A DNA stretch of 56,199 bases from an uncultured Aquimonas sp. (GCF_937888285.1 NZ_CALART010000005.1:1-56199), one strand, 5' to 3'. Numbered from the stretch's first letter, positions 9,909 through 20,250 are shown. Numbers and translations are program-made. Notes: generated by a model not told the origin, from the sequence alone.

Positions 9909-10084
9909 CGCGAACCCCAAGCATCGCCCGATTTCCCGGCAGGTTCGCGCGGACCGGAAAGCCCTGATTTTCCTGAAGTTGCGGAGCCGCGCGTGGCCGT
10001 TCGCTCGCTCGATGTCCAGCATTCAACGAGGTTCGCGCAAAGGGTTTGCGCAAGCCTTGCAGATCAACGGTTTTCCAAGGTGGA
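9909..10084 (+). promoter_or_regulatory. CRISPR leader
   Basis: The 176 bp between cas2 and the first repeat. The far end of the array carries the degenerate repeat, so this is the leader side. It holds an 8-bp inverted repeat CGCGAACC (9909-9916) / GGTTCGCG (9942-9949), and a further direct copy of GGTTCGCGC at 10030-10038. These are candidate sites for adaptation factors or for the array promoter. An AT-richer stretch (CCTGATTTTCCTGAAG) lies at about 9964-9979. No clear sigma-70 boxes were seen. Confidence 0.8.
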
Positions 10085-13000
10085 GTCGCCTGCTCATCAA
10101 CGAGCAGGCGTGGGTTGAAACCTCACCAGTCTCAGCACGGGCTTTGTTCCCGTTGTCGCCTGCTCATCAACGAGCAGGCGTGGGTTGAAACACCGCGACG
10201 CGTCTGCTGACCACGGCGACCACGGTCGCCTGCTCATCAACGAGCAGGCGTGGGTTGAAACGAGAAGATCGACGACACGCCGGCGCAGCGCCTTGGTCGC
10301 CTGCTCATCAACGAGCAGGCGTGGGTTGAAACAAGCTGGCGCGCATCCTGATCTGCGCCGACGACGTCGCCTGCTCATCAACGAGCAGGCGTGGGTTGAA
10401 ACAGAACCGACATGTTGGTGGACTTGCTGTACAAGAGTCGCCTGCTCATCAACGAGCAGGCGTGGGTTGAAACGAATGCACGCAGCCAGACGTCGGGTGC
10501 CTTCGGGTCGCCTGCTCATCAACGAGCAGGCGTGGGTTGAAACGATATAGGCCGAGTAGTTGGCGTCCGGGGTGCTGGTCGCCTGCTCATCAACGAGCAG
10601 GCGTGGGTTGAAACCTTCGGCTTCAGGTGCGGGGCTTGGGCGTAGATCGTCGCCTGCTCATCAACGAGCAGGCGTGGGTTGAAACTTCTTCGCGTAGATC
10701 GGCCACTTCGCGCCCTCCGTCGCCTGCTCATCAACGAGCAGGCGTGGGTTGAAACCGAAGCTGGCTTGCCATCCATTCGGCGTCACCGCGTCGCCTGCTC
10801 ATCAACGAGCAGGCGTGGGTTGAAACGCATAGCTCACTCCATTCCTCAGGCAGCCGGCAGTCGCCTGCTCATCAACGAGCAGGCGTGGGTTGAAACTTCT
10901 TGCCGCTGTCATCCGGCCGGCTGGTCAGGTCGCCTGCTCATCAACGAGCAGGCGTGGGTTGAAACAAGCGAGACGCGGTAGGCCTCGCGCTGCTCTTCGT
11001 CGCCTGCTCATCAACGAGCAGGCGTGGGTTGAAACGAGCAGGCCGCCCGGAATCTCGGCATGGCCACGTCGCCTGCTCATCAACGAGCAGGCGTGGGTTG
11101 AAACCATCCTGCCCGCCGGACAGCGCTACCGGCTCGGTCGCCTGCTCATCAACGAGCAGGCGTGGGTTGAAACGTCTTGTTGCTGTTGGCGTCGCCGCGA
11201 TAGTCCTGTCGCCTGCTCATCAACGAGCAGGCGTGGGTTGAAACGTCTTGTTGCTGTTGGCGTCGCCGCGATAGTCCTGTCGCCTGCTCATCAACGAGCA
11301 GGCGTGGGTTGAAACAGTTGCGACGCCTGCACTGGCAGTGCCGCCCACGTCGCCTGCTCATCAACGAGCAGGCGTGGGTTGAAACCGCGACAGGGTTCAC
11401 GCTTTGGCGTGCTGCGCCGTCGCCTGCTCATCAACGAGCAGGCGTGGGTTGAAACTGGGAAACGCCGTTGGCGCAACCCGCAGTCAGCGTCGCCTGCTCA
11501 TCAACGAGCAGGCGTGGGTTGAAACTCCATGCTGGCTTCGCCAGGCAGGCAGACCATGGTCGCCTGCTCATCAACGAGCAGGCGTGGGTTGAAACTCGAA
11601 GGTGTTGCGCAGGGCGTCCCACGCCCCGAGTCGCCTGCTCATCAACGAGCAGGCGTGGGTTGAAACAAGAGAGACCGCACATGTCACTTGACCTCAAACG
11701 TCGCCTGCTCATCAACGAGCAGGCGTGGGTTGAAACGATTCGGTGGAGTCGTGCACCGCGCGCTCGACGTCGCCTGCTCATCAACGAGCAGGCGTGGGTT
11801 GAAACATGTGCTTCTCGTAGGTGCTGCCCGAGGGCACATGTCGCCTGCTCATCAACGAGCAGGCGTGGGTTGAAACTCGTTGGGCACCACCGCTTCGAGC
11901 GCGCTCGGCGTCGCCTGCTCATCAACGAGCAGGCGTGGGTTGAAACTTGAGGACGAGATGGCAGCCACGCAGGACCACAGTCGCCTGCTCATCAACGAGC
12001 AGGCGTGGGTTGAAACATCGCCGTTTTGAACTTGCTGATAGCAGCTAGCGTCGCCTGCTCATCAACGAGCAGGCGTGGGTTGAAACTGCGTCGACAGATG
12101 GACGCGGCCTGCAAGCATCACGTCGCCTGCTCATCAACGAGCAGGCGTGGGTTGAAACCGGATCCAGCGCGTCGCGTGGTGCCGGAAGGAGGGTCGCCTG
12201 CTCATCAACGAGCAGGCGTGGGTTGAAACGAGATCCCCCGCAACTACACCCTCGACGCCGTCGTCGCCTGCTCATCAACTAGCAGGCGTGGGTTGAAACG
12301 GCGTCGATCACGGCATACAGAGTGCGGCGCGACGTCGCCTGCTCATCAACGAGCAGGCGTGGGTTGAAACCGCGTACCAGTGACCGTCGGGCCCGCTCAC
12401 GCCGTCGCCTGCTCATCAACGAGCAGGCGTGGGTTGAAACCTGCGCGACGACGACGACCGCGCGCTGCACGACCACGTCGCCTGCTCATCAACGAGCAGG
12501 CGTGGGTTGAAACATCACCGCCGCGGACTGCATCGACTTCGCCCAGGTCGCCTGCTCATCAACGAGCAGGCGTGGGTTGAAACAAGCGCAGGAGGTTGCC
12601 GTTGGCCCAACCCGTGCGTCGCCTGCTCATCAACGAGCAGGCGTGGGTTGAAACGCCATCACGTTCACCAACACCATCCTCGGCGAGGTCGCCTGCTCAT
12701 CAACGAGCAGGCGTGGGTTGAAACGCGCGGCAGCTGCTGAACCTGTTCCGCGACTGGTGCGTCGCCTGCTCATCAACGAGCAGGCGTGGGTTGAAACGAG
12801 GTCGACGGCTTGCAGGTCAAGTGCCGCCACGTCGCCTGCTCATCAACGAGCAGGCGTGGGTTGAAACTGCCGTCAGGTGACCCTGCCGGACTTCAAGGAA
12901 GTCGCCTGCTCATCAACGAGCAGGCGTGGGTTGAAACGCGGACCTGAAGGTGAAGCTCGAGCGCATGGATGTCGCCTGCTCATCAACGAGCAGGCGTGGG

Positions 13001-16000
13001 TTGAAACGCCGGGCGGTGCGTCTGACCTTGCACAGGCCTGACGTCGCCTGCTCATCAACGAGCAGGCGTGGGTTGAAACGCGGATGCGGGCATCGCCGAC
13101 ACCGGCACCTACGTCGCCTGCTCATCAACGAGCAGGCGTGGGTTGAAACGCTGCCTGAGCCAGCTTGCGCACCTCGTCGACGGGTCGCCTGCTCATCAAC
13201 GAGCAGGCGTGGGTTGAAACGATGGTGACCCGGTGCAATCGCAGGTGCGCCGCGTCGCCTGCTCATCAACGAGCAGGCGTGGGTTGAAACAGCTGCTGCA
13301 GCCTCGCTACGGCGATGACCGTGGTCGCCTGCTCATCAACGAGCAGGCGTGGGTTGAAACCTGGCGCATCGATCAGATCCCGTGGAGCAAGGGTCGCCTG
13401 CTCATCAACGAGCAGGCGTGGGTTGAAACGGGCTGATCGACGAATAGACCTCGGTGAACCAGGTCGCCTGCTCATCAACGAGCAGGCGTGGGTTGAAACC
13501 ATGACAGCCCTCGCGAGCGGGCTCGGGCCGATGTCGCCTGCTCATCAACGAGCAGGCGTGGGTTGAAACCACGGCTTGGCCATCGAGCTCAAGCGCCAGC
13601 AGGTCGCCTGCTCATCAACGAGCAGGCGTGGGTTGAAACGAGCAGTTCACGCACCCGAAGTGGGGCATCCGCGTCGCCTGCTCATCAACGAGCAGGCGTG
13701 GGTTGAAACACCGCTGGATCGGCGTCATGCGCCGCGTCGAGGTCGCCTGCTCATCAACGAGCAGGCGTGGGTTGAAACCGATATCGGCCACATCGTTGTG
13801 CTCGGCCTCGTACGTCGCCTGCTCATCAACGAGCAGGCGTGGGTTGAAACACTGAGCGCAGCGCGCTGGCATCCACCGCGCATGTCGCCTGCTCATCAAC
13901 GAGCAGGCGTGGGTTGAAACACTGCGGTCTTGCCGGTGCGGCGGGCGCTGAAGTCGCCTGCTCATCAACGAGCAGGCGTGGGTTGAAACGACTACTCGAT
14001 GCCGAAGTGGGACTACGTCAACGTCGCCTGCTCATCAACGAGCAGGCGTGGGTTGAAACAGGCTGGCCAGCAGGCGGAAGCTGACGGCGTCGTCGCCTGC
14101 TCATCAACGAGCAGGCGTGGGTTGAAACAACACTTCCTGGGATTCCAGCAGGCTGATCCCGTCGCCTGCTCATCAACGAGCAGGCGTGGGTTGAAACGCG
14201 TCTCCGCGGGAAGCCTGAACGCGAAGCCAGGTGTCGCCTGCTCATCAACGAGCAGGCGTGGGTTGAAACTCTCCTGCAGGCGTCCAGCGACATAGGCCAC
14301 GCCCAGTCGCCTGCTCATCAACGAGCAGGCGTGGGTTGAAACGCGGCTTCGATATGTGCGGCGACCGTGGCGGCGTCGCCTGCTCATCAACGAGCAGGCG
14401 TGGGTTGAAACGTGGAAGTTCGCACGGGTCTGACGGTGCTCTGACGTCGCCTGCTCATCAACGAGCAGGCGTGGGTTGAAACTCGTAGGCGAGCGGGAAG
14501 CGATGTGCCATCGCGTCGCCTGCTCATCAACGAGCAGGCGTGGGTTGAAACAGGTTGAGCTTGGTCGACGCGCACGCCGACAGGTCGCCTGCTCATCAAC
14601 GAGCAGGCGTGGGTTGAAACTTCGACTGGTGGCCCAGGTACTCACAGTCCCGGTGTCGCCTGCTCATCAACGAGCAGGCGTGGGTTGAAACTTGTTGCAG
14701 CTGACTGACCAAAGCGTATGCAGCGTCGCCTGCTCATCAACGAGCAGGCGTGGGTTGAAACACCACAGGAAAGGTGGGACAGGATCCACCGCCGATGTCG
14801 CCTGCTCATCAACGAGCAGGCGTGGGTTGAAACCCTGGCACCAAGCCGCCGCGCGCAAAGCCTCGCGTCGCCTGCTCATCAACGAGCAGGCGTGGGTTGA
14901 AACCTGACCGCCTCGGGCATCAGCTACGACCTGAACTGTCGCCTGCTCATCAACGAGCAGGCGTGGGTTGAAACAGCGCGGTGTAAGTGCGCTCGATCGT
15001 GAACACATGTCGCCTGCTCATCAACGAGCAGGCGTGGGTTGAAACACCTGCACGTCGCGGCAGGGGTCGTGGCCGATCGTCGCCTGCTCATCAACGAGCA
15101 GGCGTGGGTTGAAACGCTCGCGGTGTCGACTGGCTCGGGTGATCGCCGTCGCCTGCTCATCAACGAGCAGGCGTGGGTTGAAACACCGTAGCGGGGCACG
15201 AGGTACGCCGAAACCAGGTCGCCTGCTCATCAACGAGCAGGCGTGGGTTGAAACCAGGTCGATCGGCATGCGCACCTGGCCGTCGAGCGTCGCCCGCTCA
15301 TCAACGAGCAGGCGTGGGTTGAAACGAGCATCCGCTGGCTTCGCAGGCCGAGCACGAAGTCGCCTGCTCATCAACGAGCAGGCGTGGGTTGAAACAACGA
15401 CTGGCTGTCCGCCAAGCTGTTCCTGATCGTGTCGCCTGCTCATCAACGAGCAGGCGTGGGTTGAAACCATTCTCTGCGGTTCACGCCGTCTCTCCGTCAG
15501 GTCGCCTGCTCATCAACGAGCAGGCGTGGGTTGAAACGGGGTCAGACTTTTGCTCATGCGCGTGTCAGTCGTCGCCTGCTCATCAACGAGCAGGCGTGGG
15601 TTGAAACGGCAACGACGAGTTCGTGGTCTCGAATCGTCGCGTCGCCTGCTCATCAACGAGCAGGCGTGGGTTGAAACGGGGTCAGACTTTTGCTCATGCG
15701 CGTGTCAGTCGTCGCCTGCTCATCAACGAGCAGGCGTGGGTTGAAACGGCAACGACGAGTTCGTGGTCTCGAATCGTCGCGTCGCCTGCTCATCAACGAG
15801 CAGGCGTGGGTTGAAACTTGCTGTCCTCTGCGCTCTTGGGCAGCACCAGGCCCGTCGCCTGCTCATCAACGAGCAGGCGTGGGTTGAAACTCGCTGACCT
15901 GCCCGATGATTTGACCAGGCAGGTCGCCTGCTCATCAACGAGCAGGCGTGGGTTGAAACCCGATCCTGCTCGAATCGGCCATGCACAAGGCGTCGCCTGC

Positions 16001-16099
16001 TCATCAACGAGCAGGCGTGGGTTGAAATATCTCGGGCATGAGCGACCTCATCGAAGCCTTCGGTCGCCTGCTCATCAACGAGCAGGCTTGGGGTGAAGG
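10085..16099 (+). CRISPR. Type I-C-associated CRISPR array, 86 repeats / 85 spacers
   Basis: I counted 86 copies of a 37-bp repeat that starts GTCGCCTGCTC, has the loop ATCAAC, the complementary GAGCAGGCG, and ends TGGGTTGAAAC. Spacers are 32-36 bp, mostly 33-34. The repeat is nearly invariant. Exceptions are the copies at 12263 (G18 to T) and 15289 (T7 to C), the penultimate repeat at 15992 (last base C to T), and the last repeat at 16063, which is degenerate in its 3' part. The decay at the 16-kb end puts the leader beside cas2. Transcription from the leader gives RNA whose repeats fold into a 9-bp hairpin, with the GTTGAAAC-type handle 3' of it as in I-C. Spacers 16 and 17 are identical, and spacers 78-79 recur as 80-81. 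The open frames that run through the array are artefacts of the repeat length. Confidence 0.99.
15538..15817 (+). repeat. Tandem duplication of a two-spacer block in the array
   Basis: The 140 bp at 15538-15677 (spacer 78, repeat, spacer 79, repeat) are repeated exactly at 15678-15817 (spacer 80, repeat, spacer 81, repeat). This is a recombination-type duplication near the old end of the array and not independent acquisition. Confidence 0.97.
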
Positions 16100-16224
16100 T
16101 GCTGCTGCATGCAATTCCTGCTCTCAGGCGGCAAGAGGCCGGGCCGCGAAGGCGCAGACGTTAATCGAACTGGCAAGGCGCATCTCCCCAGTAAGCGGCG
16201 GGCGATCGGCGGGATGGGGCTCAT

Positions 16225-16245
16225 GGTGGGCCAGGGCCCACCCTA
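16225..16245 (+). repeat. REP-like palindrome (GGTGGGCC...GGCCCACC type)
   Basis: The 19-base palindromic core GGTGGGCCAGGGCCCACCC is followed by TA. The same core recurs at 29126 and inverted at 29223. It lies in the 263-bp stretch between the array end and the AraC-type gene, where I see no coding region. Confidence 0.8.
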
Positions 16246-16362
16246 TTCCGCTTGAGGGGGCGCGACTTTCCGTCAGCGGATCGTCCGCTGCTCTACTGCC
16301 TGTGTCCTAAATCGTCGCTTCATGGTCTTTCGGGACGCTCGCACCAAGCGCAGACTGACCGC

Positions 16363-17361
16363 ATGAAACCCTCCACACGCACCCGCCAGATTGTTCTCCT
16401 CGGCTACGACGGGCTGACCGCGCTGGATCTGACCGGGCCAGCAGAAGTGTTTGCGACGGCGAACGACTGGCTGCGCGAGCGACACCCGCGCGCACGCGCC
16501 GCCTATGCGCTGCAGGTGCTGAGCCTGGATGGCCCGAGTTTCGTGGCGGAGAACGGTCTGCGCTTGGTCGCGGACGGACTTCTCGAGGGGCCAACGCCGG
16601 CGGATACCTTGATCGTGCCGGGCGGCAAAGGCCTGCGCGAACCCGCGCGGCTTGCACGTGTTGCGATTTGGTTGAAACTGCACCACGCGGGCGTGCGGCG
16701 CCTGGCCTCGATCTGCACAGGCGCCTACGCGCTGGCCGAAGCCGGACTGCTGGATGGCCTGCAGGCGACCACCCACTGGAAGCATGCGGCGGCCTTCGCC
16801 GCGCGCTATCCGGCCATTGGCCTGGTGATCGATGCGCTGTACCTGCGACAGGGCGCGCTTTACACCTCGGCCGGAGTCACTGCCGGCATCGACCTCTGCC
16901 TGTCCCTGGTCGAACAGGACCACGGCAGCGACTGCGCGCTGGCGGTGGCGCGCGAGCTGGTGGTGCATCTCAAGCGCCCCGGCGGGCAGCGCCAGTACTG
17001 CGAGCGCCTGGCCTCGCAGGGCGCGGACGATGCACGACTGAGCCGGCTGTCGGCCTGGATCCTCGACCATCTCGATGGCGAGCTGTCGGTGGCAGCGCTG
17101 GCCGCGCGCTGCCACTGCAGCGAGCGCCAACCCTCGCGCCTGTTCCTGCGCCACTTCGCGCTTTCGCCCGCGGCCTATGTCGAGCGTCTGCGCGTCGAAG
17201 AGGCCGGCCAGCGGCTGATCGCGAGCGGCCTCGGCGTCGAGCGCATCGCGCGCAGCGTGGGTTACCTCAGCGCCGATGTGTTCCGCCGCGCCTTCGAGCG
17301 CCACTACGGCATCGCGCCGCTGCAGTACCGCGCGCGGTTTCAATCCCGATCCACCCGCTGA
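16363..17361 (+). CDS. GlxA-type transcriptional regulator (DJ-1/PfpI domain + AraC HTH)
   Basis: A cytoplasmic transcription regulator of 332 aa starting at the ATG at 16363. The open frame continues upstream to 16252, but that part lacks family similarity. The N-terminal half is a DJ-1/PfpI amidotransferase-like sensor: QIVLLGYDGLTALDLTGPAE near the start, VPGGKGL, and the nucleophile-elbow SICTGAYALAEAG at about residue 120. The C-terminal 100 residues form an AraC-type double helix-turn-helix (LAARCHCSERQPSRLF, then RIARSVGYLSADVFRRAF). The serine-hydrolase gene starts 10 bp downstream, so it is likely in the same operon or its target. The ligand is unknown. Confidence 0.92.
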   Translation: MKPSTRTRQIVLLGYDGLTALDLTGPAEVFATANDWLRERHPRARAAYALQVLSLDGPSFVAENGLRLVADGLLEGPTPADTLIVPGGKGLREPARLARVAIWLKLHHAGVRRLASICTGAYALAEAGLLDGLQATTHWKHAAAFAARYPAIGLVIDALYLRQGALYTSAGVTAGIDLCLSLVEQDHGSDCALAVARELVVHLKRPGGQRQYCERLASQGADDARLSRLSAWILDHLDGELSVAALAARCHCSERQPSRLFLRHFALSPAAYVERLRVEEAGQRLIASGLGVERIARSVGYLSADVFRRAFERHYGIAPLQYRARFQSRSTR

Positions 17362-17371
17362 GGCTGTCGAC

Positions 17372-18979
17372 ATGACCCACGCTGCACGCCCCATGACAGC
17401 TCACCCTGCGAATGCTGCCGCTGCGAGCGTTCGTGCTTCGCTGTTCCTGCTGCTGTCGACGGCGAACGCCCTGGCCTTCGCTGCGGACGCGGTCCACCGC
17501 GGCCCGCTCGACTTCGCCGAGGCCTATGCGTTTGCGCGCGCGGCGCTCGATGCCGGCGAGATCCCCTCCGCGGCCTACGCCATTGCCCGCGATGGCGTCG
17601 TGCTGCATGCCGCCGCGGTCGGTGCAGCCGATCGTGAGCAGAACATTGCCTCAAGCCTGCAGACGCCGTATGCGCTGGCATCCTTGAGCAAACCGATCAC
17701 CGCAACCGCGCTGCGCGTGCTGCAGCACGCCTCGGGCCTGTCGATGGATGCGCCGATCCAGCACGTGCTGCCTGCGCTGAGGTCGGAGGAGGACAGTGCT
17801 GATCCACTGCAGGGCGTCGCGCTGAGGCGGCTGCTGCATCACACCGCGGGTCTGGGCACCTATGCGCGGATCCACTACGGCGCTGAAATCGCTGGTGCCG
17901 CAGCCCGGGCGTCGCTCGCGCAGCGACCCTATCTCCGCACGGTGCAATCCCCGGGGCGGATCGCGGAGTACTCGAACCTCGGCTATGGGCTCATCGGCGC
18001 CGCGATCGCAGCGCGCAGCGGCGACTCCTTCGAGGGCTACCTGCAGCGTTCGGTGTTCACTCCCCTGGACATGCGAGATGCGTTCGTCGCCGGTACCGAT
18101 GCGCATGCGGGCGCGGTCGGCTATGACACTGCGTTGAAGCCGATTGGCCCACTGTGGAACGACACGCCCGGCGCGGGCAACGTGTTCGCGAGCGTCAACG
18201 ATCTGCTGCGCTTCGGCGCCTTCCATCTCGACCCTTCGCGCTTCGAAGCGATGCTTGCGCTGCTGCCCGCGACGGAAGTCATGGCGATGCGCGGCCCGGA
18301 CAGCGACGGTGCGGCACATCCGATGTATGGCGACGCCTGGTATGGCCAGGGCTGGTACGTGCGCGGTCCGATCGCCGCACCCGCACAGATCTGGCATGAA
18401 GGCGGCATGCCTGGCGCGAGCACCCTGCTTGCGCTCTTTCCTGACCAGGGCCTCGTGCTCACCGTGCTGGTCAACCGCAGCGAGGCCCAGCCCTTTTTGC
18501 AGGCGCTGGCCGAACGCCTGCTGCGTGATGCCTGGCCGGAGGCACCCGCGCTGGGCCTGGACCCGACCGTCGATTTCACCCCCTTGAGTGTGCCCACGCG
18601 CTTTGGCGGCGATTGGACCGGCACGATCGCGGTGGATGGGCTGGTGCGCAGCGTGAGTCTGCACATCGATCCCGAAGCTGAGAGCCGGTTCGAGTACCTG
18701 TCCGGCGTGGAAGGTGAGACCACGCCCGCAGTTCGAGGCTTCCAGGCCATCGTTCGGGGGGACTCGCTGGTCAGCGCTGTGCAAGGTCCCTGGCGGTCGG
18801 CTGACGCTCCGGGCGGCGCTGCTGCCCTGCTGCTGAAGCTGAGCCTGCGCGACGACGACACACTGGAAGGCGCGCTGGTGGCCTACGAGGGGCCGGAGCG
18901 CCTGCGCTTTCTGCTGCCGTTCGCGCTGAGGCTCCAGCGGGTGGTCGAAGCGCGGGTCAGCGCCGCCGTGGAGCGCTGA
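17372..18979 (+). CDS. Secreted serine hydrolase, beta-lactamase/penicillin-binding-protein (class C) family
   Basis: A 535-aa periplasmic or secreted hydrolase with an N-terminal signal region (SVRASLFLLLSTANALAFA); ATG at 17372 or 17393. The class-C-type catalytic set is complete. SxxK is in LASLSKPITATAL at about residue 109, YxN in EYSNLGYGLIGAAI at about 202, and the third motif is HEGG in WHEGGMPGASTL at about 343. Members act as D-Ala-D-Ala peptidases, esterases or peptidases; the substrate cannot be read from sequence. A C-terminal 150-residue beta-rich extension has no recognised motif. It follows the AraC-type regulator by 10 bp. Confidence 0.9.
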   Translation: MTHAARPMTAHPANAAAASVRASLFLLLSTANALAFAADAVHRGPLDFAEAYAFARAALDAGEIPSAAYAIARDGVVLHAAAVGAADREQNIASSLQTPYALASLSKPITATALRVLQHASGLSMDAPIQHVLPALRSEEDSADPLQGVALRRLLHHTAGLGTYARIHYGAEIAGAAARASLAQRPYLRTVQSPGRIAEYSNLGYGLIGAAIAARSGDSFEGYLQRSVFTPLDMRDAFVAGTDAHAGAVGYDTALKPIGPLWNDTPGAGNVFASVNDLLRFGAFHLDPSRFEAMLALLPATEVMAMRGPDSDGAAHPMYGDAWYGQGWYVRGPIAAPAQIWHEGGMPGASTLLALFPDQGLVLTVLVNRSEAQPFLQALAERLLRDAWPEAPALGLDPTVDFTPLSVPTRFGGDWTGTIAVDGLVRSVSLHIDPEAESRFEYLSGVEGETTPAVRGFQAIVRGDSLVSAVQGPWRSADAPGGAAALLLKLSLRDDDTLEGALVAYEGPERLRFLLPFALRLQRVVEARVSAAVER

Positions 18980-19031
18980 TCCACGGCGCACTCGACGCTC
19001 TCGAGGAACAGAACGCCTGCCGCCCCATGAC

Positions 19032-19117
19032 TTGTCGCCCCCGCGAATGCGGGGGCCCAGTCACAGCCTGACCCAGTCGCAAGATCACTGGATCCCCGCA
19101 TCCGCGGGGATGACGAA
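19032..19117. repeat. REPIN-like inverted doublet, copy A
   Basis: The left half (19032-19060, core CCCCCGCGAATGCGGGGG, then CCCAG) and the right half (19088-19117, CTGGATCCCCGC...GCGGGGATGACGA) are imperfect inverted copies of one palindromic unit. A second such doublet is at 39988-40112. It lies in the 551-bp gap between the hydrolase and ppa, in which no gene is seen. Confidence 0.75.
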
Positions 19118-19288
19118 TCAAGGTTCGTTGGAGAACGCCCGACCCGAAACGCGCGACCGAGAAACTCTGAGTACCTTGGGCGGGCAAGCCGTGCGCGCCG
19201 GCTGCTCGCAGGACTCATGGGAATCGCTCGCGGCGTCGCTCGTCACGAGGAAGCAGTGCAGGACGTGCACACACCGTGTGCGTCCGTT

Positions 19289-19339
19289 GGTGCGCGACAC
19301 GCGCACCTACCTGCACCGATGGGTGCGCGGCACGCGCAC
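19289..19339. repeat. Two REP-like palindromes (GGTGCGC...GCGCACC type)
   Basis: GGTGCGCGACACGCGCACC at 19289-19307 and the near copy GGTGCGCGGCACGCGCAC at 19322-19339. The exact reverse complement of the first is at 45449-45467. Both form 6-7-bp hairpins. Confidence 0.75.
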
Positions 19340-19530
19340 GCTGTGTGCCGGTGCTGAGGGGCGTCACGACCATGGCCGTGGTGCGCCGCAGCAGCCGATC
19401 CCGTATCCTTCGCGCCGCGCGGGCGGCCCTCAACGGCAGGGCGGCCTTGGCAGATGGGGCGCTGTGGAATGCCCCCGTGCCGGGCACGACCCGCTCCCGA
19501 ACTTCCTTCCCTACCCCGCAGGAGCCAGCC

Positions 19531-20079
19531 ATGGGCCTCGAACTTGTTCCCTCCGGCCGCGATGTGCCGAACGAGATCAACGTCGTCATCGAAATTCCGA
19601 AGGACGCCGAGCCGGTCAAGTACGAGGTCGACAAGGACACCGGCGCGATCTTCGTCGACCGCATCCTGTCGACGCCGATGCGCTATCCCTGCAACTACGG
19701 CTATGTGCCGCACAGCCTGTGCGGCGACGGTGACCCCGCGGACGTGCTGGTGATCCTGCCGCTGCCGCTGATCCCCGGCTCGGTGATCCGCTGCCGCCCG
19801 GTCGGCGTGCTGAAGATGACCGACGAGGCCGGCTCGGACGAGAAGCTGCTGGCCGTGCCGGTCGGCAAGGTGTTTGCCGGCTACAGCCACATCAACGACA
19901 TCGAGCAGGTCTCGGGCCACTGGCTGGAGCGCATCGGCCACTTCTTCGAGCACTACAAGGACCTGGAGAAGGGCAAGTGGGTGAAGCTGGACGGCTGGGG
20001 CAATGCCGCCGAGGCCAAGGCGATCCTGCTGGATGCCATCGAGCGCTACAACAGCAGCGACGACAAGCCGAAGTTCTGA
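19531..20079 (+). CDS. ppa: Soluble inorganic pyrophosphatase, family I
   Basis: Cytoplasmic hydrolysis of pyrophosphate to phosphate, which drives biosynthetic reactions. ATG at 19531 with AGGAG at 19520-19524 gives 182 aa, the normal bacterial family I length. Substrate and metal residues are visible: KYEVDKDTG, YPCNYGYVPH, and the signature DGDPADVLV with its catalytic aspartates, then KVFAGYSHINDI and HYKDLEKGKWVK. A strong terminator follows. The genome therefore has both a soluble and a proton-pumping PPase within 20 kb. Confidence 0.97.
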   Translation: MGLELVPSGRDVPNEINVVIEIPKDAEPVKYEVDKDTGAIFVDRILSTPMRYPCNYGYVPHSLCGDGDPADVLVILPLPLIPGSVIRCRPVGVLKMTDEAGSDEKLLAVPVGKVFAGYSHINDIEQVSGHWLERIGHFFEHYKDLEKGKWVKLDGWGNAAEAKAILLDAIERYNSSDDKPKF

Positions 20080-20132
20080 TCCACCGCTTGCGAATCCAGC
20101 CGCCGAAAGCGGCCTGATCCGCAGGATGCACG

Positions 20133-20165
20133 CAACGCCCGGCCCATGGCCGGGCGTTGTCGTTT
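20133..20165 (+). terminator. Intrinsic terminator after ppa
   Basis: A perfect 12-bp stem CAACGCCCGGCC / GGCCGGGCGTTG (20133-20144 with 20148-20159) with a CAT loop, followed by TCGTTT. It lies 54 bp past the ppa stop. Confidence 0.85.
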
Positions 20166-20250
20166 GCGCCGGGCAATCCGCAACTCCGTTGTGGGGCTAT
20201 CGCCTGTGGGCAGGCTCCCGGGAGCGCAGCGCGGACGAGCTCTGGCTCTG

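Noticed and set aside
9909..10084. tracrRNA or retron-type RNA near the array
   Set aside because: No anti-repeat was seen in the leader, and a type I-C system does not need one; no reverse transcriptase is present.
10097..16096. Many ORFs in the array with recurring LLINEQAWVET or CSSTSRRGLK peptides
   Set aside because: They are translations of the CRISPR repeat in different frames, not proteins.
10085..16099. Self-targeting spacers against genes in this window
   Set aside because: By eye I found no spacer matching elsewhere in the window; only an 8-base motif shared with the REP-like repeat at 56061-56105. A full alignment is needed to be certain.
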